Of a stretch of 34,414 nucleotides of DNA, positions 25,754 to 32,421 are shown one piece after another. The stretch is from assembly GCA_015056055.1 (NCBI GenBank), contig SVHC01000031.1, positions 1 through 34,414 on the forward strand, in the 5' to 3' direction. Both the position numbers and the translations under genes were made by a program. The notes under the pieces were generated by a model. The model had not been told where the DNA came from. It did no database searches and saw only the letters and a list, made by a program, of their open reading frames with translations. The stretch is from Clostridiales bacterium. Lineage in GTDB: Bacteria > Bacillota > Clostridia > Christensenellales > Aristaeellaceae. How positions within the stretch are numbered: the stretch's first letter is position 1; the number at the start of each line of letters is the position of its first letter.

Positions 25754-26242
25754 TTACTCGTCGATGCGGGAGAGCATATGCATAAGCTGGCTCATGTGAC
25801 CACGTTCCTGGCGGCCGATTTCAGCAAATACGGCGCGGGACTCGTCATCCTGCGTGAGACGTTCCAGCTCGGCATAGAACAGAATGGAATCCTTTTCGGA
25901 TTCGATTGCACCTTCGAGGATGGCGCGCGGATTGTCAAACCCGTGCTTTTTCGCTGTGGCAATCAGTCCGTCGGTGAAAATGATTTCGGCGGCAATTGCG
26001 CTGAGATAGGCGCTGGCCTCCATGCTGTAATCCGCGGCTTCCGCATGCTTATCGAGGATGCGGGCGGACAGACGCTGGAACTCGGCCTGGTGGCGGGATT
26101 CATCCTCTGCAAGGAACAGAAGCATATCCACGGCTTCGGGCGATTTGCTCAGCTTTGCGGCGCGGCGATAATATTCGTGCCCGCGCTTTTCCATTTCCGC
26201 GGCAATGCGCAGACCCTCCAGATCGTTAAACGCATGTACCAT
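25754..26242 (-). CDS. Ferritin-like di-iron protein (rubrerythrin-like, no rubredoxin domain)
   Basis: 162 residues forming a four-helix bundle. Candidate di-iron ligands are E16/E18 in helix 1, E48 and H51 (E-S-R-H) in helix 2, E114/E116 (I-E-S-E-K-D) in helix 3, and E146 and H149 (E-R-G-H) in helix 4. These two E-x-x-H motifs are the pattern of the rubrerythrin erythrin domain, often a peroxide scavenger in anaerobes. The C-terminal rubredoxin domain of full rubrerythrin is missing, so the electron donor would be separate. The ATG at 26242 is preferred (GGAGG 7 bases upstream); a GTG one codon earlier is 4 bases from the site. It lies about 20 bases after the DUF1858 gene, in the same operon. 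Confidence 0.88.
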   Translation of the reverse strand: MVHAFNDLEGLRIAAEMEKRGHEYYRRAAKLSKSPEAVDMLLFLAEDESRHQAEFQRLSARILDKHAEAADYSMEASAYLSAIAAEIIFTDGLIATAKKHGFDNPRAILEGAIESEKDSILFYAELERLTQDDESRAVFAEIGRQERGHMSQLMHMLSRIDE

Positions 26243-26264
26243 CACATTGTCCTCCGTAAAGAAC

Positions 26265-26456
26265 TTAGCCTACTACTTCGTTGAGGGCTTCGATCAGTTC
26301 GTCAATATTGATGCCGTGAACCATGCAGGCTTCCTCAACGCTTTCGCCCTGAGAGTGCGGGCAGCCCAGGCAGTGCATGCCGGCAGCCATGAAGACCTTG
26401 GCGGTTTCGCGGTTCATGCGCAGAACTTCACCGATAGTCATGTCCTTAGTGACCAA
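26265..26456 (-). CDS. DUF1858-domain small protein with C-x2-C motif
   Basis: 63 residues. The form M(L)[11 protein letters not shown] followed by a helix and [10 protein letters not shown] is the hallmark of DUF1858, small proteins of anaerobes often encoded near hybrid-cluster or other redox proteins; the C-x2-C may bind a metal or cluster. Start choice: the ATG at 26465 directly abuts AAAGGAG with no spacing, whereas the in-frame TTG at 26456 sits 9 bases from it and gives the usual family N terminus, so TTG is preferred (ATG would add three residues). It is the first gene of a two-gene operon with the ferritin-like protein, consistent with a shared role in oxidative or redox stress, which is inference. 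Confidence 0.85.
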   Translation of the reverse strand: MVTKDMTIGEVLRMNRETAKVFMAAGMHCLGCPHSQGESVEEACMVHGINIDELIEALNEVVG

Positions 26457-26483
26457 TGGAATCATCTCCTTTCGTACTCTATA

Positions 26484-26512
26484 ATCTTACACGCATTGCG
26501 GGAAAATTGCAA
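26484..26512 (-). promoter_or_regulatory. Promoter of DUF1858 / ferritin-like operon
   Basis: On the minus strand TTGCAA (26512-26507), 17 bp, TAAGAT (26489-26484), about 20-28 bases before the start codon. Confidence 0.55.
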
Positions 26513-26550
26513 GCAAAATCTTCCGTAGATGCGTAGGGAAAAACAAAAAT

Positions 26551-26579
26551 TTGTGAATATGCCGTTTTGAGTATATTGA
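26551..26579 (+). promoter_or_regulatory. Possible promoter of Myb-like regulator gene
   Basis: TTGTGA (26551-26556), 17 bp, TATTGA (26574-26579). A 6-bp inverted repeat (attgaa 26621-26626 / ttcaat 26636-26641) closes around the G-rich ribosome site, directly before the ATG. Confidence 0.45.
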
Positions 26580-26641
26580 ACGGCTGCCTCGCGCATACTC
26601 TTTATCATCGGTTGATTATTATTGAAATGGGGTAGTTCAAT

Positions 26642-27385
26642 ATGGAACAGGCAATGAACAGGGCATCAAAGCGTTCGGGATGGAGCGAGAAGGAAACAAA
26701 TCTTCTGTGGGAAACAGCGGATGAGGCGCAGCAGCAGGGACTGCCGCTGAAGGCGGTTTTTGACAGGATCGCAGCACAGACCGGCAGAAGGCCGAACAGC
26801 ATACGCAATTACTATTATGCGCAGGTTCGCCAGAGGGAAGGCGAGCATGAGCATCCGGCCCGGTTCGTGCCGTTCCGCGAGGACGAGGTAAGGTGGCTTC
26901 TGGAAATGGTCCTTCGCGACCGTGCGGAGGGAAGGTCGGTACGTTCCTGCCTGCAGAGGCTTGCGGACGGCGACCACAGCCTGATGCTGCGCTATCAGAA
27001 CAAATATCGCGCAGTAATCAAAACGCGTCCTGAACTTGTGCAGGAAATCGTGGAATCCCTGAAAGAGGAAGGCGTGAACTGCACGCTGCCGGAGGTCAAC
27101 CACAGAACGCGCATCTCCATCGGCGAGGCAGCGGAGCACATGGCGGGCAGCGTGGCATGGTCGCGGGATGCGGAGCTTGTGCGCGCGGTGGAAACGCTCT
27201 CCAATTTCTTAAGCGGGCAGCGTCCTGCCATGGAGGAGGATATCATCCGCTCCGCATCGGAACTGGTGGAACCCATCAAGGAATTCGTTGCAAAGCCGCT
27301 GGCCGAGCGCGAAAACGAAATCGAGGAATTCTGTGCAAAAATGTGTGAGCGCATCGGCGCGCTGGAAGCGTGCCTGCCGCTGTGA
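26642..27385 (+). CDS. Myb/SANT-like DNA-binding protein (RsfA-like)
   Basis: 247 residues. Residues 12-62 form a Myb/SANT-like helix-turn-helix (G-W-S-E-K-E-T-N-L-L-W-E-T-A ... R-R-P-N-S-I-R-N-Y-Y-Y), the type found in RsfA/prespore-specific regulators and related Firmicutes proteins. A second partial repeat follows at about 75-115 (F-R-E-D-E-V-R-W-L-L-E-M-V). The C-terminal half is helical and acidic and ends in a coiled-coil-like segment rich in Glu, possibly for oligomerisation. The ATG at 26642 has only a GGGG ribosome site inside a small inverted repeat. It converges on the SNF2 helicase gene, sharing a hairpin terminator. Target genes are unknown; a sporulation link is known for RsfA but only suggested here. 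Confidence 0.75.
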   Translation: MEQAMNRASKRSGWSEKETNLLWETADEAQQQGLPLKAVFDRIAAQTGRRPNSIRNYYYAQVRQREGEHEHPARFVPFREDEVRWLLEMVLRDRAEGRSVRSCLQRLADGDHSLMLRYQNKYRAVIKTRPELVQEIVESLKEEGVNCTLPEVNHRTRISIGEAAEHMAGSVAWSRDAELVRAVETLSNFLSGQRPAMEEDIIRSASELVEPIKEFVAKPLAERENEIEEFCAKMCERIGALEACLPL

Positions 27386-27389
27386 AAAG

Positions 27390-27427
27390 AATATCCCCTA
27401 AGGCGGTTAAAGCCTTTAGGGGATATT
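27390..27427. terminator. Shared terminator of Myb-like and SNF2 helicase genes
   Basis: 12-bp stem AATATCCCCTAA/TTAGGGGATATT (27390-27401 with 27416-27427), with an inner GGC/GCC extension. The minus side reads on into CTTTTC and the plus side into TTGC only, so it favours the helicase operon. Confidence 0.65.
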
Positions 27428-27429
27428 TG

Positions 27430-29136
27430 CTATAGACTTTCTTCTTCCAACAACCGTTCAACGAGATTCGTGATATGCTCCCTTGCCTGCGATTCGATAA
27501 ACATCTGATCTTCGGGCGAGGGAGTTTCATCGCCCATAAGGCCGACAAACTGGCTGATTTTCAGTCCGAGTGCATCCTGCATGGCGCGGTCGGAGCCGCG
27601 CGGGCTGACGAGATAGTAGCACAAAAGGGAATCTTCCTGACCGATTCGGTGTGCGCGGTCCTCCGCCTGCGAATGCACGGCGGGTGACCAGTCAAGCTCG
27701 CCGAATACCACGCAGGTTGCCCTTTGCAGGTTGAGTCCGCTTGCGGCGCGCAGAGAAAGGCACAGAAGATTGCTCTTTCCCTCCATAAACGCGGAATAGG
27801 CGGCTTCCTTTTGCCGCTCGGTTTCGCGTCCGGTGATGAACTTGGGCTTGTAGGGCTTGAGTTCCTCTTTATAGATATCCATAACGGCGTGATGATGCGC
27901 CATCAGGAGAACCTTTTCGCCGCCTTCCAGCAGCGCGCGCACAAAGGCGCATACCCACGGCGCTTTGGCAACGCCGGTCGCCTGACGCTCCAGCTGGCTG
28001 ATGGCGTCGGCCAGAATGGCGCGGCGGGCGGGGTTTTCTTCGGCACGGTACTGAGAAAGCGGCGCAAATGCGCTTTTCATCAGTTCGCGGTACACCTTGT
28101 CGTCCGAATCGATTTCGATAACGAGCCTGCGCTTGGGCGGCAGCTCCGCAAGCACGTCGCTTTTCACGCGGCGCAGCATAAGCCCTTCGCGCTTGAGATA
28201 ATCGCCCAGCAGATCCGGCTTTGCCACGATGTTGCTGCCGTAACCGTAGCACCATTCGCGGGAAAAGCTTTCCCAATCACCCAGAAAGTGAAAATCCAGA
28301 ATGTTGATCACGTTCCAGATCTCGCCGCCGTGGTTGTAGATCGGCGTGCCGGAAAGACCGACCACGTTTTCCGCTGCGGAGGAGACGAGGCTTGCGGCGG
28401 AATATTTTTCCGTGCCGGAGTGGCGCAATTCCTGCATTTCGTCAAAAAGAACCGTTCGGAATCCCATCTTGGGCAGCGCTTCCTTCCAGCCGCGCAGGAG
28501 CAGATAATGCGTAAGATAAATCTCGCCTTCGGGCAGCGGCTTTGGCGTAAGGCCGCGCAGAACATGCACGCGCACATCCGGCCCCAGAAAACGCTCGATT
28601 TCGCGCCGCCAGTTGGTAATCAGGTGCGGCGGTGCGCAGATAAGCGCAGGATATGCCTGCGTGGCGGCGAGGAACGAAAGCCCCTGAACCGTTTTTCCCA
28701 GACCCATTTCATCAGCAAGCAGGCAGCGGCGGTTTGCCAGCATAAAGGCAAGACCGCGCTTCTGGAAATCCATAAGCTCCGCGCGGAATGCGGCGGGCGT
28801 TTCGGCGGTTTCGGGTGCAAGGCGGGCGGCTTCGCGGCGCGCAGCATATTCCCGTGCCTCGCTGAGCGCTTCCTCCCATTTGTCCCTGTCGCCCTCGCGC
28901 ACGGTGAGCGGATAACGCAGCATCAGCCAGTTTAGATCGCCGATCACGCGCCTGTGCGCAGTAAAGCGAGCCACGCCGCGCCCCTTGCCGTCGCAGCCGG
29001 GAAACAGCCGCTTGGCAAGTTCGGTCACGCAGGGCTCGCCTTTGATTTCCCAACACTTTCTGCGCCGGTTATAGGAAAGGGTTCCGTAAGTGTACGCATC
29101 GGGATCGCCGTCGCGCAGATAAGACGGATAATTCAT
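27430..29136 (-). CDS. SNF2-family DNA helicase/translocase (SMARCAL1-like)
   Basis: 568 residues. Residues 1-110 are a distinct N-terminal region (C-W-E-I-K-G-E-P-C-V-T-E-L-A-K-R-L-F) resembling that before SMARCAL1/HARP-type motors. The SNF2 core follows: F-Q-K-R-G-L-A then Walker A D-E-M-G-L-G-K-T (142-149), motif Ia L-I-C-A-P-P, motif II D-E-M-Q (232-235, a variant of DEAH/DEGH), motif III L-S-G-T-P-I (261-266), then the second RecA lobe with S-L-R-A-A-S-G-L-N-L-Q and motif VI Q-A-E-D-R-A-H-R-I-G-Q (about 490-500). It should translocate on double-stranded DNA with ATP. The ATG at 29136 overlaps the stop of the nuclease gene (ATGA) and has GGGGG 8 bases upstream; a longer start at 29166 is rejected. 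No methyltransferase is nearby. Confidence 0.92.
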   Translation of the reverse strand: MNYPSYLRDGDPDAYTYGTLSYNRRRKCWEIKGEPCVTELAKRLFPGCDGKGRGVARFTAHRRVIGDLNWLMLRYPLTVREGDRDKWEEALSEAREYAARREAARLAPETAETPAAFRAELMDFQKRGLAFMLANRRCLLADEMGLGKTVQGLSFLAATQAYPALICAPPHLITNWRREIERFLGPDVRVHVLRGLTPKPLPEGEIYLTHYLLLRGWKEALPKMGFRTVLFDEMQELRHSGTEKYSAASLVSSAAENVVGLSGTPIYNHGGEIWNVINILDFHFLGDWESFSREWCYGYGSNIVAKPDLLGDYLKREGLMLRRVKSDVLAELPPKRRLVIEIDSDDKVYRELMKSAFAPLSQYRAEENPARRAILADAISQLERQATGVAKAPWVCAFVRALLEGGEKVLLMAHHHAVMDIYKEELKPYKPKFITGRETERQKEAAYSAFMEGKSNLLCLSLRAASGLNLQRATCVVFGELDWSPAVHSQAEDRAHRIGQEDSLLCYYLVSPRGSDRAMQDALGLKISQFVGLMGDETPSPEDQMFIESQAREHITNLVERLLEEESL

Positions 29137-29495
29137 ATAGCAATCCCCCAGTTGCGGCTCAGGCATACGGTGTAGACCGGTTTGCCGTGCAGTTTTGCCG
29201 GAAGATCAACGCCGTGCCGCGTGGCGACGATCAGGCAGGAAACGGAAGCAGAATCCAGATAGCGGCCGATTTGCTTCATGATGGTTGCGCGGGCTGCACG
29301 CTTTTTAACCTCTATACCGATGGTGCCTGCCAGAAAATCAATCCGCGCGCCCTTTTCCAGATGAGCTTCGTGCGTGAAGGGAATCCCTGCCTTTTCAAGC
29401 GCCTGTGCAACCAGGTGATGCAGGTCATATTCTTCGCACGTGGGAGAGGGGCGCACGGTTTTCAGTGCTGCAAGAATGCGGGTTACTTCGCCCAT
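29133..29495 (-). CDS. Small PD-(D/E)XK-type nuclease-like protein
   Basis: 120 residues. The order of acidic and basic residues fits a PD-(D/E)XK nuclease core: E22 in the first helix (E-E-Y-D-L-H-H-L-V), D53 (G-A-R-I-D-F-L), E62-x-K64 (I-G-I-E-V-K-K) and Q75 in the following helix (I-M-K-Q-I-G-R-Y-L). The rest looks like strands and helices of that fold (S-C-L-I-V-A-T). I infer metal-dependent DNA cleavage; the family cannot be named securely (VRR-NUC-like is possible). The ATG at 29495 lies 13 bases inside the upstream nucleotidyltransferase gene, with no strong ribosome site, so translation is probably coupled. It overlaps the SNF2 helicase start (ATGA), suggesting a helicase-nuclease pair. 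Confidence 0.75.
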   Translation of the reverse strand: MGEVTRILAALKTVRPSPTCEEYDLHHLVAQALEKAGIPFTHEAHLEKGARIDFLAGTIGIEVKKRAARATIMKQIGRYLDSASVSCLIVATRHGVDLPAKLHGKPVYTVCLSRNWGIAI

Positions 29496-30217
29496 CGCTC
29501 ACACACGTCGTGATAGGCTTCCACGGTGCCGATGTCCACGCATTCGCCGTCGAAGGTGTAAACGCGTACATCCTTCTTCTGATAGAGCCATTCCGGGAAA
29601 TGACCGGGCGCATCGGGATTGTTGCCCTCCTCCAGATACTGCGCGATCATGGGCACAGTATCGCGGCGGTAGCAATAGATGGCGTAAATACCGATGTCGC
29701 TCTGGGGCTCTGCGGGCTTTTCCACAAGGGAAGTTACCTGACCGTTCGGTGCAAGGGTTGCTACGGCAAAGCGGCGCAGGTCATTGATGTTGTCGATCTT
29801 TTTGCCGAGCAGGCAGTCGCAGCCGTGGCGGTGGAAATCATCGGTGAGCTCTTTGAGCGGGAAGGTAAAAAGATTGTCGCTTGCCGCGATCAAAAGATCA
29901 TCGTCGATGCAGGTGTTCTTCAGAACGAAGTTCACGTCGCCGATTGCGCCGAGGCGGTTGTCGTTGTCGGTGGTGCCGTCATCCCATACGGTGACGGGGA
30001 TTTTGCGTTCTTCGGAAGCATTCCACTCTTCAAACACTTTTGCAAAGCGGTGGTTGGTAACAAGATGGATCTCGTCAATTTCGGCGATGGTGTGCATCTC
30101 GTCAATCAGGCGGTCCAGAATTGTTCTTCCTGCGATGGGAAGAAGTGCCTTGGGTTTGTCTATCGTCAAAGGATACAGGCGGGTGGCGTATCCGGCAGCA
30201 AGAATAATTGCTTTCAT
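29483..30217 (-). CDS. NDP-sugar pyrophosphorylase-type nucleotidyltransferase
   Basis: 244 residues of the NTP_transferase fold. The nucleotide loop is M-K-A-I-I-L-A-A-G-Y-A-T-R-L-Y-P-L-T with the downstream D-K-P-K-A-L-L-P-I-A-G (residues 1-31), the pattern of RmlA/GalU/GlmU-type enzymes that make NDP-sugars from NTP and sugar-1-phosphate. Here A-A-G-Y-A replaces the usual A-G-G-x-G. Later S-D-N (residues 113-115, metal-binding Asp), L-V-E-K-P and F-D-G-E-C-V-D-I-G-T fit the family. The sugar and base are unknown, and no hexapeptide-repeat domain is present. The ATG at 30217 has AAAGGA about 11 bases upstream. It leads an operon with the nuclease and SNF2 helicase, an unexpected pairing. 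Confidence 0.9.
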   Translation of the reverse strand: MKAIILAAGYATRLYPLTIDKPKALLPIAGRTILDRLIDEMHTIAEIDEIHLVTNHRFAKVFEEWNASEERKIPVTVWDDGTTDNDNRLGAIGDVNFVLKNTCIDDDLLIAASDNLFTFPLKELTDDFHRHGCDCLLGKKIDNINDLRRFAVATLAPNGQVTSLVEKPAEPQSDIGIYAIYCYRRDTVPMIAQYLEEGNNPDAPGHFPEWLYQKKDVRVYTFDGECVDIGTVEAYHDVCERWAK

Positions 30218-30252
30218 CTGACAGTGGTCCTTTCATAAAATAGGATGATTAT

Positions 30253-30281
30253 AGGATAGCATAAATATTGCGGATATTCAA
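30253..30281 (-). promoter_or_regulatory. Promoter of nucleotidyltransferase-nuclease-helicase operon
   Basis: On the minus strand TTGAAT (30281-30276), 17 bp, TATCCT (30258-30253), 35 bases before the ATG; divergent from the ABC exporter promoter. Confidence 0.65.
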
Positions 30282-30310
30282 GCATGGATGTTAAGAGTTT
30301 GGGAACGGTA

Positions 30311-30339
30311 TTGTGTTTTATGGGAAGAAGAAGTATACT
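30311..30339 (+). promoter_or_regulatory. Promoter of ABC exporter operon with regulated leader
   Basis: TTGTGT (30311-30316), 17 bp, TATACT (30334-30339). It predicts a leader of about 205 bases before the first exporter gene, containing a short ORF and a terminator. Confidence 0.7.
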
Positions 30340-30372
30340 AAGGAAAATATTAAATGAAAGGAGGCGGGCTCG

Positions 30373-30450
30373 GTGATCTGGAATCTTGCAAAGAATCATG
30401 TATCTGCAAATGGAGCTGTGTGCCCGTCTGCCGTTTTGCCTGTGCTGTAA
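30373..30450 (+). CDS. Putative 25-residue leader peptide of ABC exporter operon
   Basis: A GTG start (30373) sits 8 bases after a strong AAAGGAGG (30357-30364), and the frame runs to TAA at 30448-30450. The peptide begins M-I-W-N-L-A-K-N-H and ends A-V-L-P-V-L. Its codons 17-20 (30421-30432) contain TGCCCG and GCC, which can pair with the 5' arm of the downstream terminator. By analogy to the bmrB leader of the B. subtilis bmrCD exporter, slowed ribosomes in this ORF could change folding of the leader and let transcription continue. The ribosome site and the position between promoter and terminator are seen directly; the regulatory role is inferred. Confidence 0.65.
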   Translation: MIWNLAKNHVSANGAVCPSAVLPVL

Positions 30451-30505
30451 GGATTTGCATGGGGAATTTTGGCCATCGGGCATATATATGTCTGATGGCC
30501 TTTTT
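30421..30505 (+). promoter_or_regulatory. Leader terminator with competing anti-terminator (transcription attenuator)
   Basis: Terminator: 30471-30480 and flank pair with 30489-30500 (ggccatc/gatggcc plus inner pairs), followed by TTTTTATAT from 30501. Competing pairing: TGCCCG (30421-30426) is the exact complement of CGGGCA (30477-30482), and GCC (30430-30432) can pair with GGC (30471-30473), which would block the terminator. A ribosome finishing the leader ORF (stop at 30448) would cover the first strand; a ribosome stalled early would not. Confidence 0.6.
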
Positions 30506-30550
30506 ATATCTGTAAATCGAAAAAAGGATAAAATTCCGGAGGTGGTTTTT

Positions 30551-32404
30551 GTGAACCTGAGAAGATGGAAGCTGATCGGTGCATTTATGCGCGGAAACAG
30601 TATGCGCTATCTGGGCGCAGTCTGCGCAGTCGTCCTTACGGTAACGATCGGCTTCGTAACGCCGCGTGTTTTGGGCGGCACGGTGGATGCCATTCTGGAC
30701 AAAGTTCGGGGGCAGGACAATCCGCTTACATTCTTTGGCGTGATGAATGATTTCCTTTATGCCAGAGGCGGGCGGGACTATCTTCTGAGCAGGCTGTGGC
30801 TGCCTGCAATAGCCCTGATTGCGCTGAATCTTTTCAATGGCGTCTGCCAGTATATGCGAGGCCGCTGGACGGCGGAAGCAAGCGAATCCATCGCCAAGAA
30901 TATGCGCGATCGGCTGTACAAGCATCTGCAGGTGCTGCCGTATGACTATCACGTCAAGGCGCAGACGGGTGATTTGATTCAGAGGTGTACGTCGGACGTT
31001 GAAACCATTCGACGCTTCCTTGCCAGCCAGGTGGTGGAAATTTTCCGCGCCATTCTGATGATTATTGTGGCGCTGACGATCATGCTCGGCATTCATGTGA
31101 AAATGACGCTGTATTCCATGATGCTGGTGCCGCCGCTTTTTCTGTTCGCCATGTTTTTCTTCAAATGGGTGCGCAAGGCATTCACGCTTTCGGATGAAGC
31201 GGAAGGCAGAATGAGCGCCGTGCTTCAGGAAAATCTGACGGGCGTGCGCGTTGTGCGCGCATTCGGCAGGCAGAAGTTTGAGGTGGATAAGTTCAACGAG
31301 GCGAACGATGATCTCCTGAAAAAATCCCGCAAACTGTGCGATCTTCTGGCAGTGTACTGGTCGGGCTCGGACCTTATGAGCATGACGCAGACGGGCATCA
31401 CGCTCGTGATGGGTGTGTTTATCGTGGCGGCAGGTCACGGCGAGCTCACGGTCGGCGAGATGACGGTGTTCACAAGCTACATATCCATGCTCCTGTGGCC
31501 GATTCGCCAGCTGGGCAGAATCCTTTCGGATATGGGTAAGGCGCTGGTATCCTTTAACCGCATTGACGAGATTCTGGCTCAGAAGCCCGAAGAGGACAGC
31601 CCCGAGGCCGTATGCCCCCCGATTGACCGTGAAATTGCGTTCAAAAACGTGCATTTTGCCTATGAAGAGGCCAACCCTGTGCTCCGCGGCGTGAATTTCA
31701 CGGTGCAGCCGGGGCAGACGGTGGCCATTCTGGGCGCAACCGGCAGCGGCAAATCCACGCTGATGCATCTTCTGCAGCGTTTGTACGATGTGCAGGATGG
31801 TGAAATTACCATCGGCGGCGTGGATATCCGGAAGATTCAGAAGAACCATCTGCGTTCGCGCGTAGGTCTGATTCTACAGGAACCGTTCCTGTATTCCCGA
31901 ACCGTAAAGGACAATATCGCCATTTCTGCCACGGATGCGGCGGATGAGGACATTTATGCGGCAGCACGCACGGCCTGTGCAGACGGGTTTATCCGCGATT
32001 TTGAAAACGGATACGCCACCATGGTGGGCGAGCGCGGCGTGACGCTCTCCGGCGGTCAGAAGCAGCGCGTTGCCATCGCAAGAACGCTTCTGCGCGAAAA
32101 CGATATTCTGATTTTTGATGATTCCCTTTCGGCAGTGGATACGCAGACCGATAAGGCTATCCGCGAAGCGCTGCATCAGCAGAAGGCCGAGGGCAAAAAG
32201 GGTGCCACCACGTTCATTATTTCGCATCGTCTGACCACGCTTTCCGAGGCGGATTTTATCGTGGTGCTCGACGGCGGCGAAATCGTGCAGCAGGGCACGC
32301 ATACGGAGCTGATTCATGAAGAGGGTTTGTATCGCAGAATTTATCAGATTCAGTCTGCTCTGGAAGAAGAGTTGGGACGCGATACAGAAGACGAAGAAGC
32401 GTAA
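30551..32404 (+). CDS. Heterodimeric ABC exporter subunit 1 (degenerate catalytic NBD; BmrC-like)
   Basis: 618 residues. Residues about 15-340 hold six transmembrane helices; residues about 365-600 form the nucleotide-binding domain. Walker A is G-A-T-G-S-G-K-S-T (about 395-403), Q-loop L-Q-E-P, signature L-S-G-G-Q-K-Q-R (about 498), Walker B I-L-I-F-D-D-S-L-S-A-V-D (about 519-530) and the H-loop I-S-H-R. The second acidic residue after Walker B is Asp, not the catalytic Glu, marking the degenerate site of heterodimeric exporters such as TM287/288 and BmrCD. The GTG at 30551 follows GGAGGTGG (30538-30545); an in-frame extension to 30386 runs through the leader terminator and is rejected. The partner starts 18 bases after its stop. 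It probably exports drugs or lipids. Confidence 0.94.
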   Translation: MNLRRWKLIGAFMRGNSMRYLGAVCAVVLTVTIGFVTPRVLGGTVDAILDKVRGQDNPLTFFGVMNDFLYARGGRDYLLSRLWLPAIALIALNLFNGVCQYMRGRWTAEASESIAKNMRDRLYKHLQVLPYDYHVKAQTGDLIQRCTSDVETIRRFLASQVVEIFRAILMIIVALTIMLGIHVKMTLYSMMLVPPLFLFAMFFFKWVRKAFTLSDEAEGRMSAVLQENLTGVRVVRAFGRQKFEVDKFNEANDDLLKKSRKLCDLLAVYWSGSDLMSMTQTGITLVMGVFIVAAGHGELTVGEMTVFTSYISMLLWPIRQLGRILSDMGKALVSFNRIDEILAQKPEEDSPEAVCPPIDREIAFKNVHFAYEEANPVLRGVNFTVQPGQTVAILGATGSGKSTLMHLLQRLYDVQDGEITIGGVDIRKIQKNHLRSRVGLILQEPFLYSRTVKDNIAISATDAADEDIYAAARTACADGFIRDFENGYATMVGERGVTLSGGQKQRVAIARTLLRENDILIFDDSLSAVDTQTDKAIREALHQQKAEGKKGATTFIISHRLTTLSEADFIVVLDGGEIVQQGTHTELIHEEGLYRRIYQIQSALEEELGRDTEDEEA

Positions 32405-32421
32405 AAGAGAGGTGAGAATTC

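Noticed and set aside
30386-30550. N-terminal extension of ABC subunit 1
   Set aside because: The extension would run through the leader ORF and the terminator with U-tract, and a GTG with a strong GGAGGTGG site lies at 30551.
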